Assembly: GCA_009599575.1 (NCBI GenBank)
Contig: VWND01000011.1
Location: forward strand, 1,049,361-1,113,360
Source: Blumeriella jaapii
Taxonomy: Eukaryota > Ascomycota > Leotiomycetes > Helotiales > Drepanopezizaceae
Direction of reading: 5' to 3'
DNA length: 64,000 bases
The notes beneath the pieces are model-generated. The model saw nothing but the letters and a program-made list of their open reading frames with translations, searched no databases and had not been told where the DNA came from. Positions 1 to 11,390 of the stretch are shown piece after piece. A program made the position numbers and the translations under genes. Numbering within the stretch: the stretch's first letter is position 1; every line of letters begins with the position of its first letter.

Positions 1-1090
1 TTTTAATTGCAAAAATCTGATTTTTTTATATTACAAAAAACGTACGAATCGGCTTCGCAAAGCAATCGAGCCGGATCCGAGAAATATTAGCGTATAAGCC
101 AAAATAAATTACTACGTTATAAAAAACGTACCTATATTTCGAATAAAAGCGTTATTAAAAGCGAAATATTAAAAATTAATCACGACGATCCGACCGCCGG
201 CTATTAAAACTTTCGGCGAACGCTAAAACTGATTAAAAAAAAGTATTTTTGGTCTGGTTTACGAAGCGACGTAAAACGTTACGTTAATACGTATGAAAAA
301 TGCCAGAAAAGCAAATCTAAAAAACACCGATTTTATAACGAATTAGCTTTTTTTTCGATTTTTACGAAATTTAAAAAAAAAAATTATAAATTTTATTACG
401 CATTTATTTTTTAGCAAAAAACGAAATCGTATTTACGATTCGATATTCGTTATAATAAACCGATATACGAAGCTGTCGAAATATATACCGATATAAAAAA
501 CGATTTTAATTTTAAATTTGGCTGAAATATTCATATAATATATTTACAAAGATTTTAGCTGTTTTAAAAAAATTATTATAAACAAAAGATTAGTTTTTAT
601 TAATAAATTTGAATTTTTAATAATATTTTATTTATAAATACGACGTCGATTAAGCATCGCTTTTCATTTTTAAACCGATAGCTAAACGAAACGTTAAAAT
701 CAAATTTTAAAATTTTATTTTCGTACGTATTACGATTATCGATAAAACGATTGGGCTACGAAGCTTGTTTTAGCCGAGTTTACGTATAACAACTCGATAT
801 ACGTTTTTACGGATTTTATTTTTTTTCGCATATTATACAGCTTTTATTTAAAACTTGGCAGCAACGTCGAAAGCGACGTCGTAAAAAAAAAAGATACCGT
901 TAGCGGAAAAACGAATTAAAATATTATAAAAAAAAAAATTCTAATAAAAAGCTAAAAAAGGCCAACGCGAATTATAAAAAATTCTACGACGTTAAATATA
1001 AAAAAACTAAATTTTAAATAAGCGATAAAATATTATTTTCGACCAAAAACCTTCGATAGCTTCGATTTTTTCGAAAGTTTTTAAATAAAT
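1..1090 (+). pseudogene. Gypsy C integrase, decayed
   Basis: This is the Ty3/Gypsy integrase region, which would insert the cDNA copy into the genome. The decayed frame shows the H2C2-type zinc-binding region at about 150-320, with the second Cys kept in a YEKCQKSK-like stretch and the first changed to Tyr. The core follows. A degenerate DGQTER-like motif lies at about 673-700, with its Gln codons now TAA, followed by the AEFTYNNS stretch at about 775-800 typical of this family. Most stops are explained by CAA/CAG to TAA/TAG. The N-terminal pol domains lie before the window. I am sure of the family and approximate on the limits. Confidence 0.85.
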
Positions 1091-1440
1091 ATTTAAAGTT
1101 TTTTAAAATCAAGCGAGTTATATATAAGCACGGCCAAGCTTATTAATTCGAGCTTTTTTTTTAATATCGTATTTACGATATTTTTTACGTTTTTTTATTA
1201 AAATTTTGGCAAGGTCGAAACGATACCGAGCCGAAAAATAATATAATAAAATTTTAAAAACCCGAAAAATACGAAATCAAATTAATATAAACTTACAAAA
1301 ATACAAAAAAAAGCCGATATTACTTGGTGCGATAAAAAATTTATTTATTAAACGAAAACTCGTAAAAATCAGAAAATCATTTTACGAACGTAAAAAAGAT
1401 TATAAAAAAATACTTAAAAAATACGATAAATAATAGCAAC
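1091..1440 (+). pseudogene. Gypsy C chromodomain, decayed
   Basis: After integrase the frame reads a YRIYDIF-type segment (about 1165-1190), the conserved pre-chromodomain stretch of fungal chromoviruses. About 80 residues later comes a chromodomain-like block: an EYEI start near 1270, YLVR near 1325, and a degenerate E/N-S-x-x-x-E core up to about 1390. Chromodomains of chromoviruses are thought to steer integration to histone H3K9-methylated chromatin. Gypsy C copy 2 lacks this whole segment. Identification rests on motif order; the aromatic cage cannot be judged after RIP. Confidence 0.7.
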
Positions 1441-2021
1441 GGAGCAGTAACGAATACGCGCCGTAAAAAAAAAAAAAAAAAAAAAAACATTTTAAAAATT
1501 TTTAAAACCGCCGCTAAAGCGATTTATTATTCGCATTATTATCGTTATCGTTTTTTTTTTTTTATTTTTATCGCTATTTTTTTCAAATTTAAAAACAACG
1601 GCAGACTAAAAAAATTAATATTAAACGAATTCGCAAAATATTCGATTTACCCTAATTAAAACTTTTACAATAGCCGTAATCGAATTTTAAATTGCAACTA
1701 CGATATTTTTATAAAAAATTAATATTTGATTTAATCAATTAAAATAAATTCGAACGACGATTTCGAAACGTCGAAAAATACGTTTTATATTTATATCGTT
1801 AAACGGAAAAGCCGGCGCAGCCAAAGCTTTCAAAACAGTAGCAGCCGCCAAACCGGCAAAAGCGGGCGCAGCAGCAGCAACGGCAATCCGAGCCGCGGCG
1901 CGATTCGTACGATTTCCGATTATTATAAAAGCCGAAGCGTGATTTTTTTTATAACGATTTATATAAGCGTCGTAAATAATAAAATTAACAAAAGTTTTAG
2001 CAAAAGCTTTGGCTTCGGCAG
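1441..2021 (+). pseudogene. Gypsy C post-chromodomain tail, part 1
   Basis: This stretch lies between the chromodomain and the Copia D insertion, and its other half is 55545-56040. It begins with a run of A (about 1465-1487) that probably came from Glu/Lys codons. The segment at 1800-1915 is unusually G+C rich and reads as an Ala/Lys-rich low-complexity peptide in one frame. I recognise no domain. It may be a C-terminal pol extension or a separate small ORF. Confidence 0.45.
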
Positions 2022-2321
2022 TGTTGCGCTATATTTACATACCTTTATTTTCTTTCATTTCTTTTGTTCCAGATTCATTCTTCCTGTACGCTTTCAGTAG
2101 TTAAATGTTCCTGGAGCTCGGAAAAGCTCGTAGTCACGTGATAACGAGCCTTCTCGAAAACTAGTTTTTCCGAGCGAATAATTAAGCGAGCCCGAATTTT
2201 CCGTTTTCTGCGAAAAGCTCGCCAGTCAGACTTAGAACAATAAGTAATATTTTATTGCATACAATTTATCCGTTTTAATTTCCGGTAAGAGTTCTTACCG
2301 ACTCTTTAGCTATGCACGACA
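2022..2321 (+). repeat. Copia D 5' LTR
   Basis: It starts TGTTGCGC and ends GCACGACA, and is paired with 55243-55544. The outer (left) part is hardly mutated while the inner part from about 2250 is RIP-mutated; the 3' LTR shows the reverse. It carries a palindrome centred on CACGTG. Confidence 0.92.
2126..2149. promoter_or_regulatory. 24-bp near-palindrome centred on CACGTG in the Copia D LTR
   Basis: The sequence runs GCTCGT, then TCACGTGA-like, then ACGAGC, symmetrical except for two central-flank mismatches. The 3' LTR copy (CACGTG at 55358-55363) keeps it apart from one arm base. CACGTG is the E-box bound by fungal bHLH factors; binding here is inferred. Confidence 0.55.
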
Positions 2322-2336
2322 GTTATAAGCCTCGGA
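2322..2336 (+). other. Copia D primer-binding site (initiator tRNA-Met anticodon region)
   Basis: Directly after the LTR the sequence reads GTTATAAGCCTCGG. Undoing one G-to-A change gives TTATGAGCC, complementary to the GGCUCAUAA of the initiator tRNA-Met anticodon arm. Drosophila copia uses this kind of internal, half-tRNA priming. Copia F has the same site. Confidence 0.65.
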
Positions 2337-4470
2337 GCCAATTAATAAGCTTTTTTCTGCAATGCATACGCTAGAAAACTCGTTAAAAGCTTTTTTCGGT
2401 CAATTTATTCGAATTGTTAAAAAAATTCGTAAAAGATTATATTTTACAAAGTTTTTTTTATTTGGCAAAAAGCCACGAATCGATAAAAGGCTATTAAAAG
2501 TGCGGAAAGCGTTAATTTTTCGATTTTTTTAATTTACAAATCTTATTTTTATTTTTTTATCTTTTTTAATTTAATCAATCGACTTTTTACAACGAAAATA
2601 ATATATCGGCTTTTACGAAAAAAAAGGTTTTTCTTCACGACCTAAAATCGTAAATTTTCTAATTAAAAGCGTATAAATTTCATCGATCAGGAATTTTTTC
2701 TTTCGAATATACCGATCCTGATCTTCCATTTCGCTTTTTTATTAATAAACGATTATAAAAATAATTTTCATATTAGTTTATCGATTAAAAAAACAAAAAG
2801 CGCTAAGCAAACTACGATAAAAAATACGCCGAATACAACGGCATAACCGAGGCAAAAAAAGCCGCCGTTACGATTAATAATTTTTCCGATAGGCTTCGAT
2901 TAGCTAATTTGACTTTCGACGATTTGAAAAATAAAATCGATCATTTTTTTAAAAACTATTTAAAAAAGCTTAAAAAATAGCAGAAGTACGTTATTGCCTA
3001 TCAGAAGTTGCTCGACTAAGTCTTTTCAATTGTAAAAATCAGTTTGATAAATTTTGCAATTGCTTAATCGAAAATTAACGCTATTAATAATAAAAAAGCG
3101 TACGTTATTTTTTATATTAATTTGCAAAAAGATTTTTTAATAAATAGAAATATGCGAAAAGTCAAAAATCTATATTATAAAAGAAAACAAAAATCATTTC
3201 AAGTATTCGTTCGTATTTTAAAAAAAAATATTATTTTTATATATTTTTTCGTAATTAGCTCCGTCAGATCTGACTACAAAAACACTTTTCGTAAAGCGTA
3301 TAGCGAAAGGATAAATATAACCGAGTAAATAAAAAAATAGCAGACCGCTTACAAAGCAGCTATCGAATATAAAATTTCTGATATAAATGGCCGCTACGCT
3401 GCCACCGATTTTTTCGACGCAATCGCCGTATATATTAATTTATAATAAGCGAACGGCAAAAAGGCTAAGTATTTAAAAAACGAATTTGCCGGCTTTTTTT
3501 ATAAAAAAATTTCAATCGAATTAAGCTTTATAATCTTTTTTTTTTTAAAAACAACCGAGGATTCGATAATTTAAGCCGAAAAGTCGGAGTTTTCGCTATT
3601 TTTTTTTTTTCGATTCTGAAAACAACGATATTTCGAAAAATCGTAAAAAAAAAAAAAAAAAAAGCAAAAAAAAAAAAAAAAAATTATGACTGTTTATACG
3701 ACATTTTTTAAAAAGCGTTATTTTTATTTCCTAACCGATTGTAAAAAGCTTTTGTACGTAATAAATAATCGTTGTAAAAAAAAATTTTTTTTCCAACTTT
3801 TTAAATAAGCAGAAAATCGCTGAAATGCGAAAAAAGCTGTTTTTTCAATTATAAAAAGGTTTTTTTTTTAAAAACTTTAAATAAAAAAGATATCCAAATG
3901 GTCGCAATTAATAAAATCTTTAAAATTCTAATAATCAAATTAAAACAGATTTTAAAATCAATTTTTAAAAACGACCAAAAAAAATTTTTTTTTACTGCAA
4001 CTTTTTGTTTTTTTTTGCTTTAATACGATTAAAAAGCATTTCGGAATCAACGTTTTAATTTTAAAAATTTAATTAATATTATTTTTTAAATAAAAGTATT
4101 TTTTTTTAATAATTGTTTTGAAACTTATTTAATAAACGATAAAAACTTTTTTATCGAAAAATTTTATAAAAAAATTAATAATCTTATTAATAACGTTTAT
4201 GCAAATATACAAAGTTTTTTAATCGTCGGGGAAAAAAAAATCGTTTAATAAAAAAAGCTTTTTCGCAAAAAAAATAAAAAGCTTTGAAATATAATTTTTA
4301 ATAATATAACGTTCGTTTCAAATTTTATTATTAATATTATTTCCGTTAGTTTTTTTAGCTAAAAAAAATTATTAATTTCAAAAGTCAAATAATACTTTTT
4401 CGTTTTAAAAGTCTTAAAAGCTTTATTTTGAAACGTTAATATTAAACGATCGCCGATTTTTATATATTTA
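2337..4470 (+). pseudogene. Copia D gag and protease region, decayed
   Basis: This is the expected place of gag and protease, between the primer site and the integrase. The decayed frame is coding-like in stretches (for example 3380-3520 and 3700-3960), with stops from CAA/CAG/TGG codons, Lys-rich parts and A-runs at 3644-3683. I could not identify a zinc knuckle or the protease active-site triplet with certainty. The 68-codon open stretch at 3122-3328 is only a gap between RIP stops. The call rests mainly on position in the element. Confidence 0.55.
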
Positions 4471-4479
4471 AATATATTA

Positions 4480-5599
4480 AAATCAATTGTTTTTTTTTGT
4501 TCGTATTTTTTACGTAATAATTTAAACTTTTTAAAACGTGATTCGCTCGGCCTAATAATTTATATAATTCCGAAACGTTATACGCGTTATAAATTCAAAA
4601 AAAGCAGCGTGTTTACGTACGATCGGAATAACGATGCGCGTTTATAATATTTTCGTTCGGGCTATTTAAGTAAAAACGCGTTCGAAAAGCTGGTCGAAAA
4701 CATTCGTAAAATAAAAATCAAACGCTTAATCAAAATAAAATGCGAAAAATATGCTGTTACGTATTTAAAATAAATAATTTCAAAAGCAATATTAAAAAAC
4801 AAATTTTTTAAATTTTTTTCGCATCGGCTAGGATTTTTACGATTATTTTAAAAATCGTAAAAAAACTTACAACGGCTCGACGTAAATATTTTTAATAAAA
4901 AACGAATATAATAAAAAGATTTGAATTTTCGCTATTAAAACGAAAAGTATAAAAATCGTTTTAAACCGTTTCCAAACGTTCGACGTATAAATAAAACGTT
5001 AATATAACTTTTTTATTTGCAAAATTCGATAAAATAACGAATCGTCGGTAATTTCAAAATAAAAAAACATTATTTCGGAGTATTAAAAATAAACTAAGCG
5101 CAAAAGTATCGATCTGAAATTAATTTTATTTTACGTATATTAATCAAACGGCTCGATCGAACGAGCAAAAAAAAAAGTAATTAAACGTTCGATAAAAATA
5201 AAAATTAAAGCGGATCTTTTAATCTTTTTTTGATCCGAAATAATAAAAGCAGCAGCGCATTTGTATAATATATCGCCGTTTGCGAAAAAACAATTTAAAT
5301 TTTCAAATAAAATTTTATACAACTGATTCAGGCAATATTTCCGGTATTACGACCCTGCTATTATAAAAGCGCGTACGGCCGATCTCAAATCAAATTAAAG
5401 CAAAGTTTATACGTACGAAGCTCGTGCGTATTTAATAATAAAAAATCTAAAAGCTATAAAACACAAAAGAAAATTTAAAATCCTTCCGAGAAAATATATC
5501 GGATATTTGGTTAAATATAACGTTTTTAATATTTACAAAATTTGAGTTTTTTAGCTAATGCGTATAATTACGAGCCGAAACGTAATATTTAACGAATTC
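4480..5599 (+). pseudogene. Copia D GAG-pre-integrase and integrase, decayed; cut by Gypsy A copy 1
   Basis: From about 4660 a GAG-pre-integrase-like segment reads (EHIRKIKIKRL, then a degenerate C-x-x-C at about 4740-4750). The integrase core follows to about 5360. At about 5440-5590 the frame gives the typical Copia integrase end: KHKRKFKILPRKYIGYLV, a degenerate YRIW-like segment, then RNVIFNE. The reading stops at 5599, where Gypsy A copy 1 is inserted; Copia D resumes at 21723. Stops are mostly TAA/TAG from Gln or Trp codons. Confidence 0.85.
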
Positions 5600-5866
5600 T
5601 GTAAAACGGTGATACCTTGTATTAATGGAAGTTGGTAGTTTTAGCTATGGTCGAGGCATGGACCCCTCCGAAACCCCCTGCCACTAACTACCTTTAACAA
5701 ATATAAAAGCAAAGCACTCTTTTAGATAGTATTATAAGCACGCAGTCCAATTTATACTTTTATTTATTTTTCTTTTCCTTTTTTCAGTTTTTTCTAAAGA
5801 TTCCCTAGATTATTTTACTTACCGATATATGGCCGTATTAATTTGGTTTTTTTATTTACTTTTATA
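5600..5866 (+). repeat. Gypsy A copy 1 5' LTR
   Basis: It begins TGTAAAACGG. A TATAAAAG box lies at about 5702. The first ~150 bp is nearly free of RIP changes, but the end reads TTTTATA where the 3' LTR keeps TTTTACA. The sequence after the LTR (TTTGATAATTTACGCAG, G/A variable between copies) is a possible primer-binding site starting TGG, not matched to a tRNA. Confidence 0.92.
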
Positions 5867-6639
5867 TTTGATAATTTACGCAGAAATTTAAACTTCGATG
5901 TTTCGTTTTTATATATTCGCCGATGCATTTTTCAAATTCGCAATCAAAATCGATTCCGATATTTCGCTATTACGGTTTAAAAGACTTTTTATATGATATT
6001 ATTCGCAGCTGTATTATATAAAAAATTTCTAATAACTTTTTTTATTTTGCGTACAATTATTAAATTACAAAAATGCAATATATTTCAGAAACGTTTGAAA
6101 TTACGGTTAGGCAATTTTAAACCGTGCGAAATTTAAAGCGCGAAAATCGCTTTTTTATTTAAAAATAACAAATCGAATATTGGTTCGTACGCTTCGACCG
6201 CTGCGCTCGGCCCTTCTGAATTAAATTTCTTTTGGTTAAACGCTTAGCGAAAACTTAACCTTTTGATTTTACGCTTTGTAATTATAACAATTACAATTTG
6301 CGGCTTTTTATTAAAAATAATAAAAAAATGGCTGTACGTGTATTAGCCTAAGCCACGGAATATCGAAACCGTAAATTATACAGCAATATTATATTAATCT
6401 AATTAACCTATTAAAAAACAAGTTTTTTAATATACTATTTAAATGTTTAAACGCAATTTTATTTTATTTAATTTCTTTAAAAAACATAAAAACTTTTTTA
6501 ATAGCTCCTTTATTAAAAACGATTTTTTTTATATTAAAAACTTTTAATTTGCAATTCCAAAAAACATTTATTTATTTAATTCAAACTTTACCAACATTTT
6601 TACTAATATTATAAACAACGACGCTTTTCGTTTTTTTAT
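5867..6639 (+). other. Gypsy A copy 1 leader / 5' end of gag
   Basis: The stretch is conserved among the three A copies (43947-44700, 62978-63740), so it belongs to the element. It has coding-like patches (for example 6240-6420) but I cannot fix a start codon. No other feature is seen. Confidence 0.6.
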
Positions 6640-7960
6640 GCGAAGCCGCATGCCTCTTTTTGGCTCCTTTAATGCACTTTTATTTAATAGCGCCAATATT
6701 ACCGATTTTATCGAGAAATATAAAAAACCTGTAAAGATTTCGAAATTTTTAAAACTAAAATGTTCGATAAACTTTTTTGCTATTATAACCTAATTATTAA
6801 AAATATTATTAAATCGATAAATAAATAAAAAGCTATTAGGGCTCGAAATTAGCGTAAGCTAGTTAAAGCTTTAAAATCGGAGTTTCGAAACTACGATCGC
6901 TAGCAAATTCGCGATATTATCGCTTTTCTTAAACAGTTTGTTATAACAATTCGCTAAGCTAAAAAACTCAAAGCCTATTGTCGTACTTATACGAAAGTTT
7001 TTAACGTTTTCGTTAATAAAAAGGTTTTAAGCGAAATTAAGCAAAAAAAATTGTTTTTATTTGATTTTTCAATTAGTATTCGCAACAAAACTATTAAGCA
7101 TTTTAAAATTAATAAACAAGATTCTGAAACTTTCGACTAGTATTTCAAATTTATAAAATTCGTTTTCAAATAAAACCAAAACGAACGTACCATCGAAGTT
7201 ATAAACTAAAAGAAATTTCTCTTTTTCATTTATAAAAAAGACGTGGAAGCTTTAGTGCAGAAATATGCCCAGCTACTAAAAGTTACCGAAATCGCCAAGA
7301 AATAATCAGTTATTATATTATTTAATCGTTTTGCAAAATTTACTGATTTGGAAAAGCTTAATAAAAATATCGAAACTTTCGTATTAAAATTTACCGATAT
7401 TAAAATTTAAAGATTTTAAAGCAAAGTCGAAGGTTTTATACAATAGCAGAAAAACTTTTCTACGTTAATTCGAATAATAAAAACGATTAAAATAGTTTTT
7501 ATAATAATTATTTTTTTTAAAATGCGCGAAGCGATCAGCTTCGCCAAGCCATCGTAAAAATAATAGCTGCCTAATGGCAATTTCTTCGTATTAGCGATCA
7601 GAATCAGCGAAATACTAATTATAATAACGATTATCAGAAAAAAAAAGAAAACCAACGCGGAAATCAGAATCGCGGCTATTAAAATAGTAAAAATAATTAT
7701 TAAAACAGATTTCGTAGCTTTAAATGCGGGTTTTGCGACAATAAAAAAATTTATTGCGAAAAACCTTATATTCGCTTTAAATACAAAATATTTAATTTTG
7801 ATATAAATAATAATATTTATTATATTAATAAATACGGAGCGATCTGCCTCGGGCCGACGAAAGCAGAAATAAGCCTTTTTAATAAAGCTGAAAATTAAAG
7901 CTGGTTGAATATTATTCGTTTAAAAGTGAAAAACACGAAATAAAACGATTGTTTAGAAAA
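6640..7960 (+). pseudogene. Gypsy A copy 1 gag, decayed
   Basis: The start near the ATG at 6640 matches the open gag starts at 44718 in copy 2 and 63748 in copy 3 (MRSRM / MRGRM, then NVTDFIEKYKK). Around 7140-7320 reads a capsid-like stretch ending KKDVEALVQKYAQLLKV. Near 7725-7765 a C-x2-C-x5-H-C pattern (CGFC, then an HC or YC pair) may be a zinc-binding motif; copy 2 keeps the His but has lost the first Cys. Gag would form the virus-like particle. The duplication boundary at 7581 falls inside this gene. Confidence 0.75.
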
Positions 7961-8689
7961 CAGAAAAAATGCGAAAACGATTTTTACCGGTAAAAAAAAA
8001 AACATTCCAAAAGGCGTATTAATTAAAAAAAAATTCTTTATTTTAAATATAAATAAAATTCAAATATATAAATAAAAAGCAAATATATATATTACTAATA
8101 TAATTATCGCATTTGCAAATATTATAGCTATATAATTAAATTAGCGAATTATAAAAAAGCAAAATGCTTTTGTTTTATTCGCTAAATCAATTAATATAAA
8201 AAAAAACGTCAGAATCGAAAAAAAAAAAGATTTTGAAATTCGAAAAAAACCGATGAAACTATTAAAAAAACGCTTATAATAAAAAAAATTAACGATAATA
8301 TAAAAAATATCGATATCGATATTCCGGTTCAAATTATTCAAAAAGTATCAGTTTTTAAACGCTTATTATTAATGCGAAATAAAAAATGAATCGATAAATA
8401 TATTAGCTTCGAAGCCGTCGACGAAGCTATTGAAAAAATTATAAAACAAAAAATTAAATTAAAATTCAGCGATTTATTTAGCACAAAAAAAAAATTCGAT
8501 AAAATTATTAATAAACAAATTCTTATATTAAAAAAAAACGAAAAAATTAAAATTATCCGAAAAAAAAACGATTTTAAATTAAAAAAAAATTAAAAAAAAA
8601 TTTATAATATCGTAATTAATTTAGCCGATAAAAAAGAATTTTCGGAAAAAATTAGCTTTTTGGCTTTTGCTATAAAAATCCAAAAGTCA

Positions 8690-9065
8690 AAACGACAAAA
8701 CTATTTTTATACGGTTATAAAAGCGCTAAAAATAAAAATTATGCTTAAAAAAAATACGACCGCTTTCGCTTTATTCGATAATAAAACCGAAATTAATTGC
8801 ATAAATTAAAAAACGGCCAAAGCTAATAATATTCCGATTATTATCGATAAACGAATAATTTATACGACCGTTAATAGAAATACGATTAAGTTTAATAAAA
8901 TTATACGAAATATAAAAATCGACGTTAAAAATATTATTATTTATAAAAACTTTTTAATAATAAAAAAATGCTTTTATTTTATTATTTTTAAAATACTTTG
9001 GATTTTAAAAAGTTTCGTTAGTTTTAAATACATCGAAAACGGCCAGATAAAAGCTTTTTTTTGAA
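8690..9065 (+). pseudogene. Gypsy A retropepsin (unit 1), decayed
   Basis: This is the aspartic protease that would cleave Gag-Pol. The frame shows ALFDN (a D-[S/N]-x-A active-site equivalent) at about 8770-8790. It continues through a degenerate beta-rich segment to a hydrophobic stretch ending in the WILKS / FKYIENGQIKA region at about 9000-9055. The same region is open in copy 2 from 46938 to 47147. Confidence 0.8.
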
Positions 9066-9211
9066 ACTAAAACCGATTTTTTTAAAATTAAATTATTATC
9101 GCCGGCGATAAGATTTTTTTAATCGACGTTTTATCGGAAAACGAATAGCCGGTTTTGGTTTTAAAACAAACGCTAAGCTATAATAAAATCTGGAAAATAC
9201 TCGGCTAAAAG

Positions 9212-9246
9212 CATTTACGTCGTTAATCGAAATAGTATCGCGAATA
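9212..9246. repeat. 35-bp palindromic repeat, protease-RT linker of Gypsy A (unit 1)
   Basis: It ends ATAGTATCGCGAATA. The other copy-1 loci are 11152-11186, 11215-11249, 14015-14049, 15973-16007, 16036-16070 and 19090-19124. All are exactly 35 bp between the aligned ends. The left arm is degenerate here (CATTTACG for TATTCGCG). Confidence 0.7.
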
Positions 9247-9789
9247 AAATTAGCTAATATTAATATTTTTGGCTATTAATTCGAAAATAAAAGTTTCGAA
9301 AATTTCGTTTTCGTATTAAACAAACCCGATTTATATATTTTACTTTTTTATATTAATATCAGCATTTTTTATAAGCGCAAAGCTAATAAAATACGATTCG
9401 TAAATTTTAGCGAATTCGATAAAAATATTTTCGAAAAAATAAACGATTAATTCGAAAACAACGAAGTAATAAAATTATTTCAATTAATTATTAGCGAATT
9501 TAAAAGATTTATTATCGGCCGATTTTCTAGCTTATTATTTAACAGCCGATTTATAAAAAAGCGATTTAATAATTTAGCAATCGAAACCTAATTTTTATTA
9601 AAAAAAAAAAAAGTTTTATACGAAGTTTTACGCAACCGAAAAAAAGCTATAGCTTTCGATTTTACCGAAATAAGCTAATTCAGCTTTAACGTTACGTTTT
9701 ATATCGATATTAAAACCGTGTTTTACGAAGCTTAGCAAAAAAAGATTTTTTCAGTTTTTAAAACCTTTTAAAATAAAATAATCGAAATG

Positions 9790-10330
9790 CTAAAAAAACG
9801 AATTAAGCAAAAAATCTTCGAATTCTGCCACGGCTTATATAAAAACAAATAATTTATTATTACGAAAAAAAAAAAGGTATTTACAAATTTATTACCGCAA
9901 TTATCGAAATAAACAAAATAACGATACGAAACGCTAACGTATTATTTAACGTCGATTAATTTTTAAACGAATTCGCAAAATTAACGATCGCTTTTTTTTT
10001 CGATTTGTTTTCCGATTACGATTATTTAATATTTAATTTACGATTTCGAAATATAATAGCAATTTAAATTTTAATCGGTTTGCTGCGTATAATTAAAATA
10101 CTTATAGAAGCTATTAATTTAATCGTTTAATTTGTAAAAGTCGTATATAAAATTTTTATAATTTGCATTTTTAATATTGCTTTTTTTTATATTAACGACG
10201 TTGAAATAAAAGGTTCTAAATTATATTATAATAAAATGATTTTTTCTGAAATTCGACGTTATATAATAAAATATATTTAAAATATCGACAAAATTATAAT
10301 CTGCTTCGAAAAAGCTAAAGCTATTATTAA
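9790..10330 (+). pseudogene. Gypsy A reverse transcriptase (unit 1), decayed
   Basis: The decayed frame gives the fungal Gypsy RT series: a K-x-x-KFI-type motif at about 9880, FNVD near 9945, LFDLFSDYDY near 9995-10020, a LLRI segment near 10080, and YINDV (the Y-x-D-D box with its first Asp changed) near 10190-10205, followed by GIKG. This motif order is specific to Ty3/Gypsy. RT would make cDNA in the particle. Unit 2 and copy 2 carry the same block. Confidence 0.88.
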
Positions 10331-10619
10331 TTTTCGATTAAAATTTTGTATATTCGAAATATATATCGTCGATTATATAATTAATAGCGCTGGCCGCTAT
10401 TTTTAACGAAAAAAAATTAAAAAAATCTGCGAATAAAAAAAATGTAAAAATATTACCGAAATTAAAACTTTTATTAACGTTATGATTTATTATCGCAATT
10501 AAATCAAAACCTTTTTTTAAAAAGCTGTATTTATTTACGCTACGATAAAAAAAAAATCGATTTTTTTAAAAAAAAAACAAAATAAAATTATAAAAATTTT
10601 TAAAAACGATTTTTTATCG

Positions 10620-11390
10620 GTTTTATTATTTATACGAATCGATTATAACTTAAACGCAAAAGAAATTATTTTAATTATCGACGCTAATATTTTCGGTTAA
10701 AAAATTATATTATAATAAATAAACGAAAATAAAAAACGGCATTTTTTACGATTCGAAAGCGGCTTATAATTTTTCGCAAAAGCACGCTACGATGCTATTA
10801 AACGAAAATGTCGAAACGCTTTTAAAGCAATAAAAAAAATAAAAAGCGAATTATACGACGTATATTTTATTTTAAAAATAAACGCAAAAGTTTTTATCGA
10901 TTAATTAAATAAAATAATTAATAATCTGCTAAAAATATTCGTTATTAATTAAATAACTTAAATGCGATTTATAAATTTCGAAATTAAATATATTAAAAAA
11001 ATAATTAATACAGCGGCAAACGGCTTTTCGAAACGAAAACGCTTTTATTCGTTTAATTTCGCTAAATAAAACGAATAAAATATTAACGAATAAATTGCTA
11101 ACGAAATCGGCTGCTTCGTTATCTGCGCTTTGGGTTTTATAAAGCTAAAACTATTCGCGTTGTTATTTCGGCTGGCATCGCGAATAAAAAATATTAATTT
11201 TCGGGCCGAAAAAGTATTCGCGTTATTATTTCGGCTGGCACCGCGAATAAATTTAATCGAAAACGATCGGAATAAGCCGATTAACGACGAAAATAAACTT
11301 TTAATCGATAATTACGAAACCGAAGATTTTTATTTAATCGTATATTATTTAATTATTTTATTTAAATTATTTAGCGTATTAAATTATTAA
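10620..11390 (+). pseudogene. Gypsy A RNase H and spacer (unit 1), decayed
   Basis: The RNase H fold reads from about 10660: IIDAN (first catalytic Asp), RFESG near 10750, ARYDAIKRK (catalytic Glu now Lys) near 10790, and a DANxx-like segment near 10870. The last part, 11130-11390, is an open spacer of 86 codons in the pol frame. It is identical over this length in both duplication units and contains two copies of the 35-bp palindromic repeat that translate as LFALLFRLAxRI. Its function is unknown. Confidence 0.8.
11152..11249. repeat. Pair of 35-bp palindromic repeats in the RNase H-integrase spacer of Gypsy A
   Basis: 11152-11186 and 11215-11249 each start TATTCGCG and end CGCGAATA. They differ from one another at two positions (both C/T or G/A) and lie 63 bp apart, in frame with pol. 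Equivalents: 15973-16070 in unit 2 and 49238-49335 in copy 2. Confidence 0.85.

Larger units (their letters stand above)
1..2021 (+). mobile_element. Gypsy family C copy 1, 3' half, first part (interrupted by Copia D)
   Basis: This is the 3' part of a Ty3/Gypsy chromovirus whose 5' end lies before the window. It continues at 55545 after the Copia D insertion, and its 3' LTR is 56194-56608. The join is supported by the target duplication GGCAG at 2017-2021 and 55545-55549. The bases from 1 to about 900 match the reverse complement of 32600-33490, the same region of copy 2. It is heavily RIP-mutated, with stops throughout and no intact ORF. Confidence 0.9.

Noticed and set aside
1790..1920. G+C-rich, Ala-rich patch as the remnant of a host gene
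   Set aside because: It is continuous with the tail of Gypsy C copy 1 and has low complexity only; no domain or splice structure supports a host gene.
5140..5322. 60-codon minus-strand frame within Copia D
   Set aside because: It is the antisense of the Copia integrase end, which reads clearly on the plus strand.
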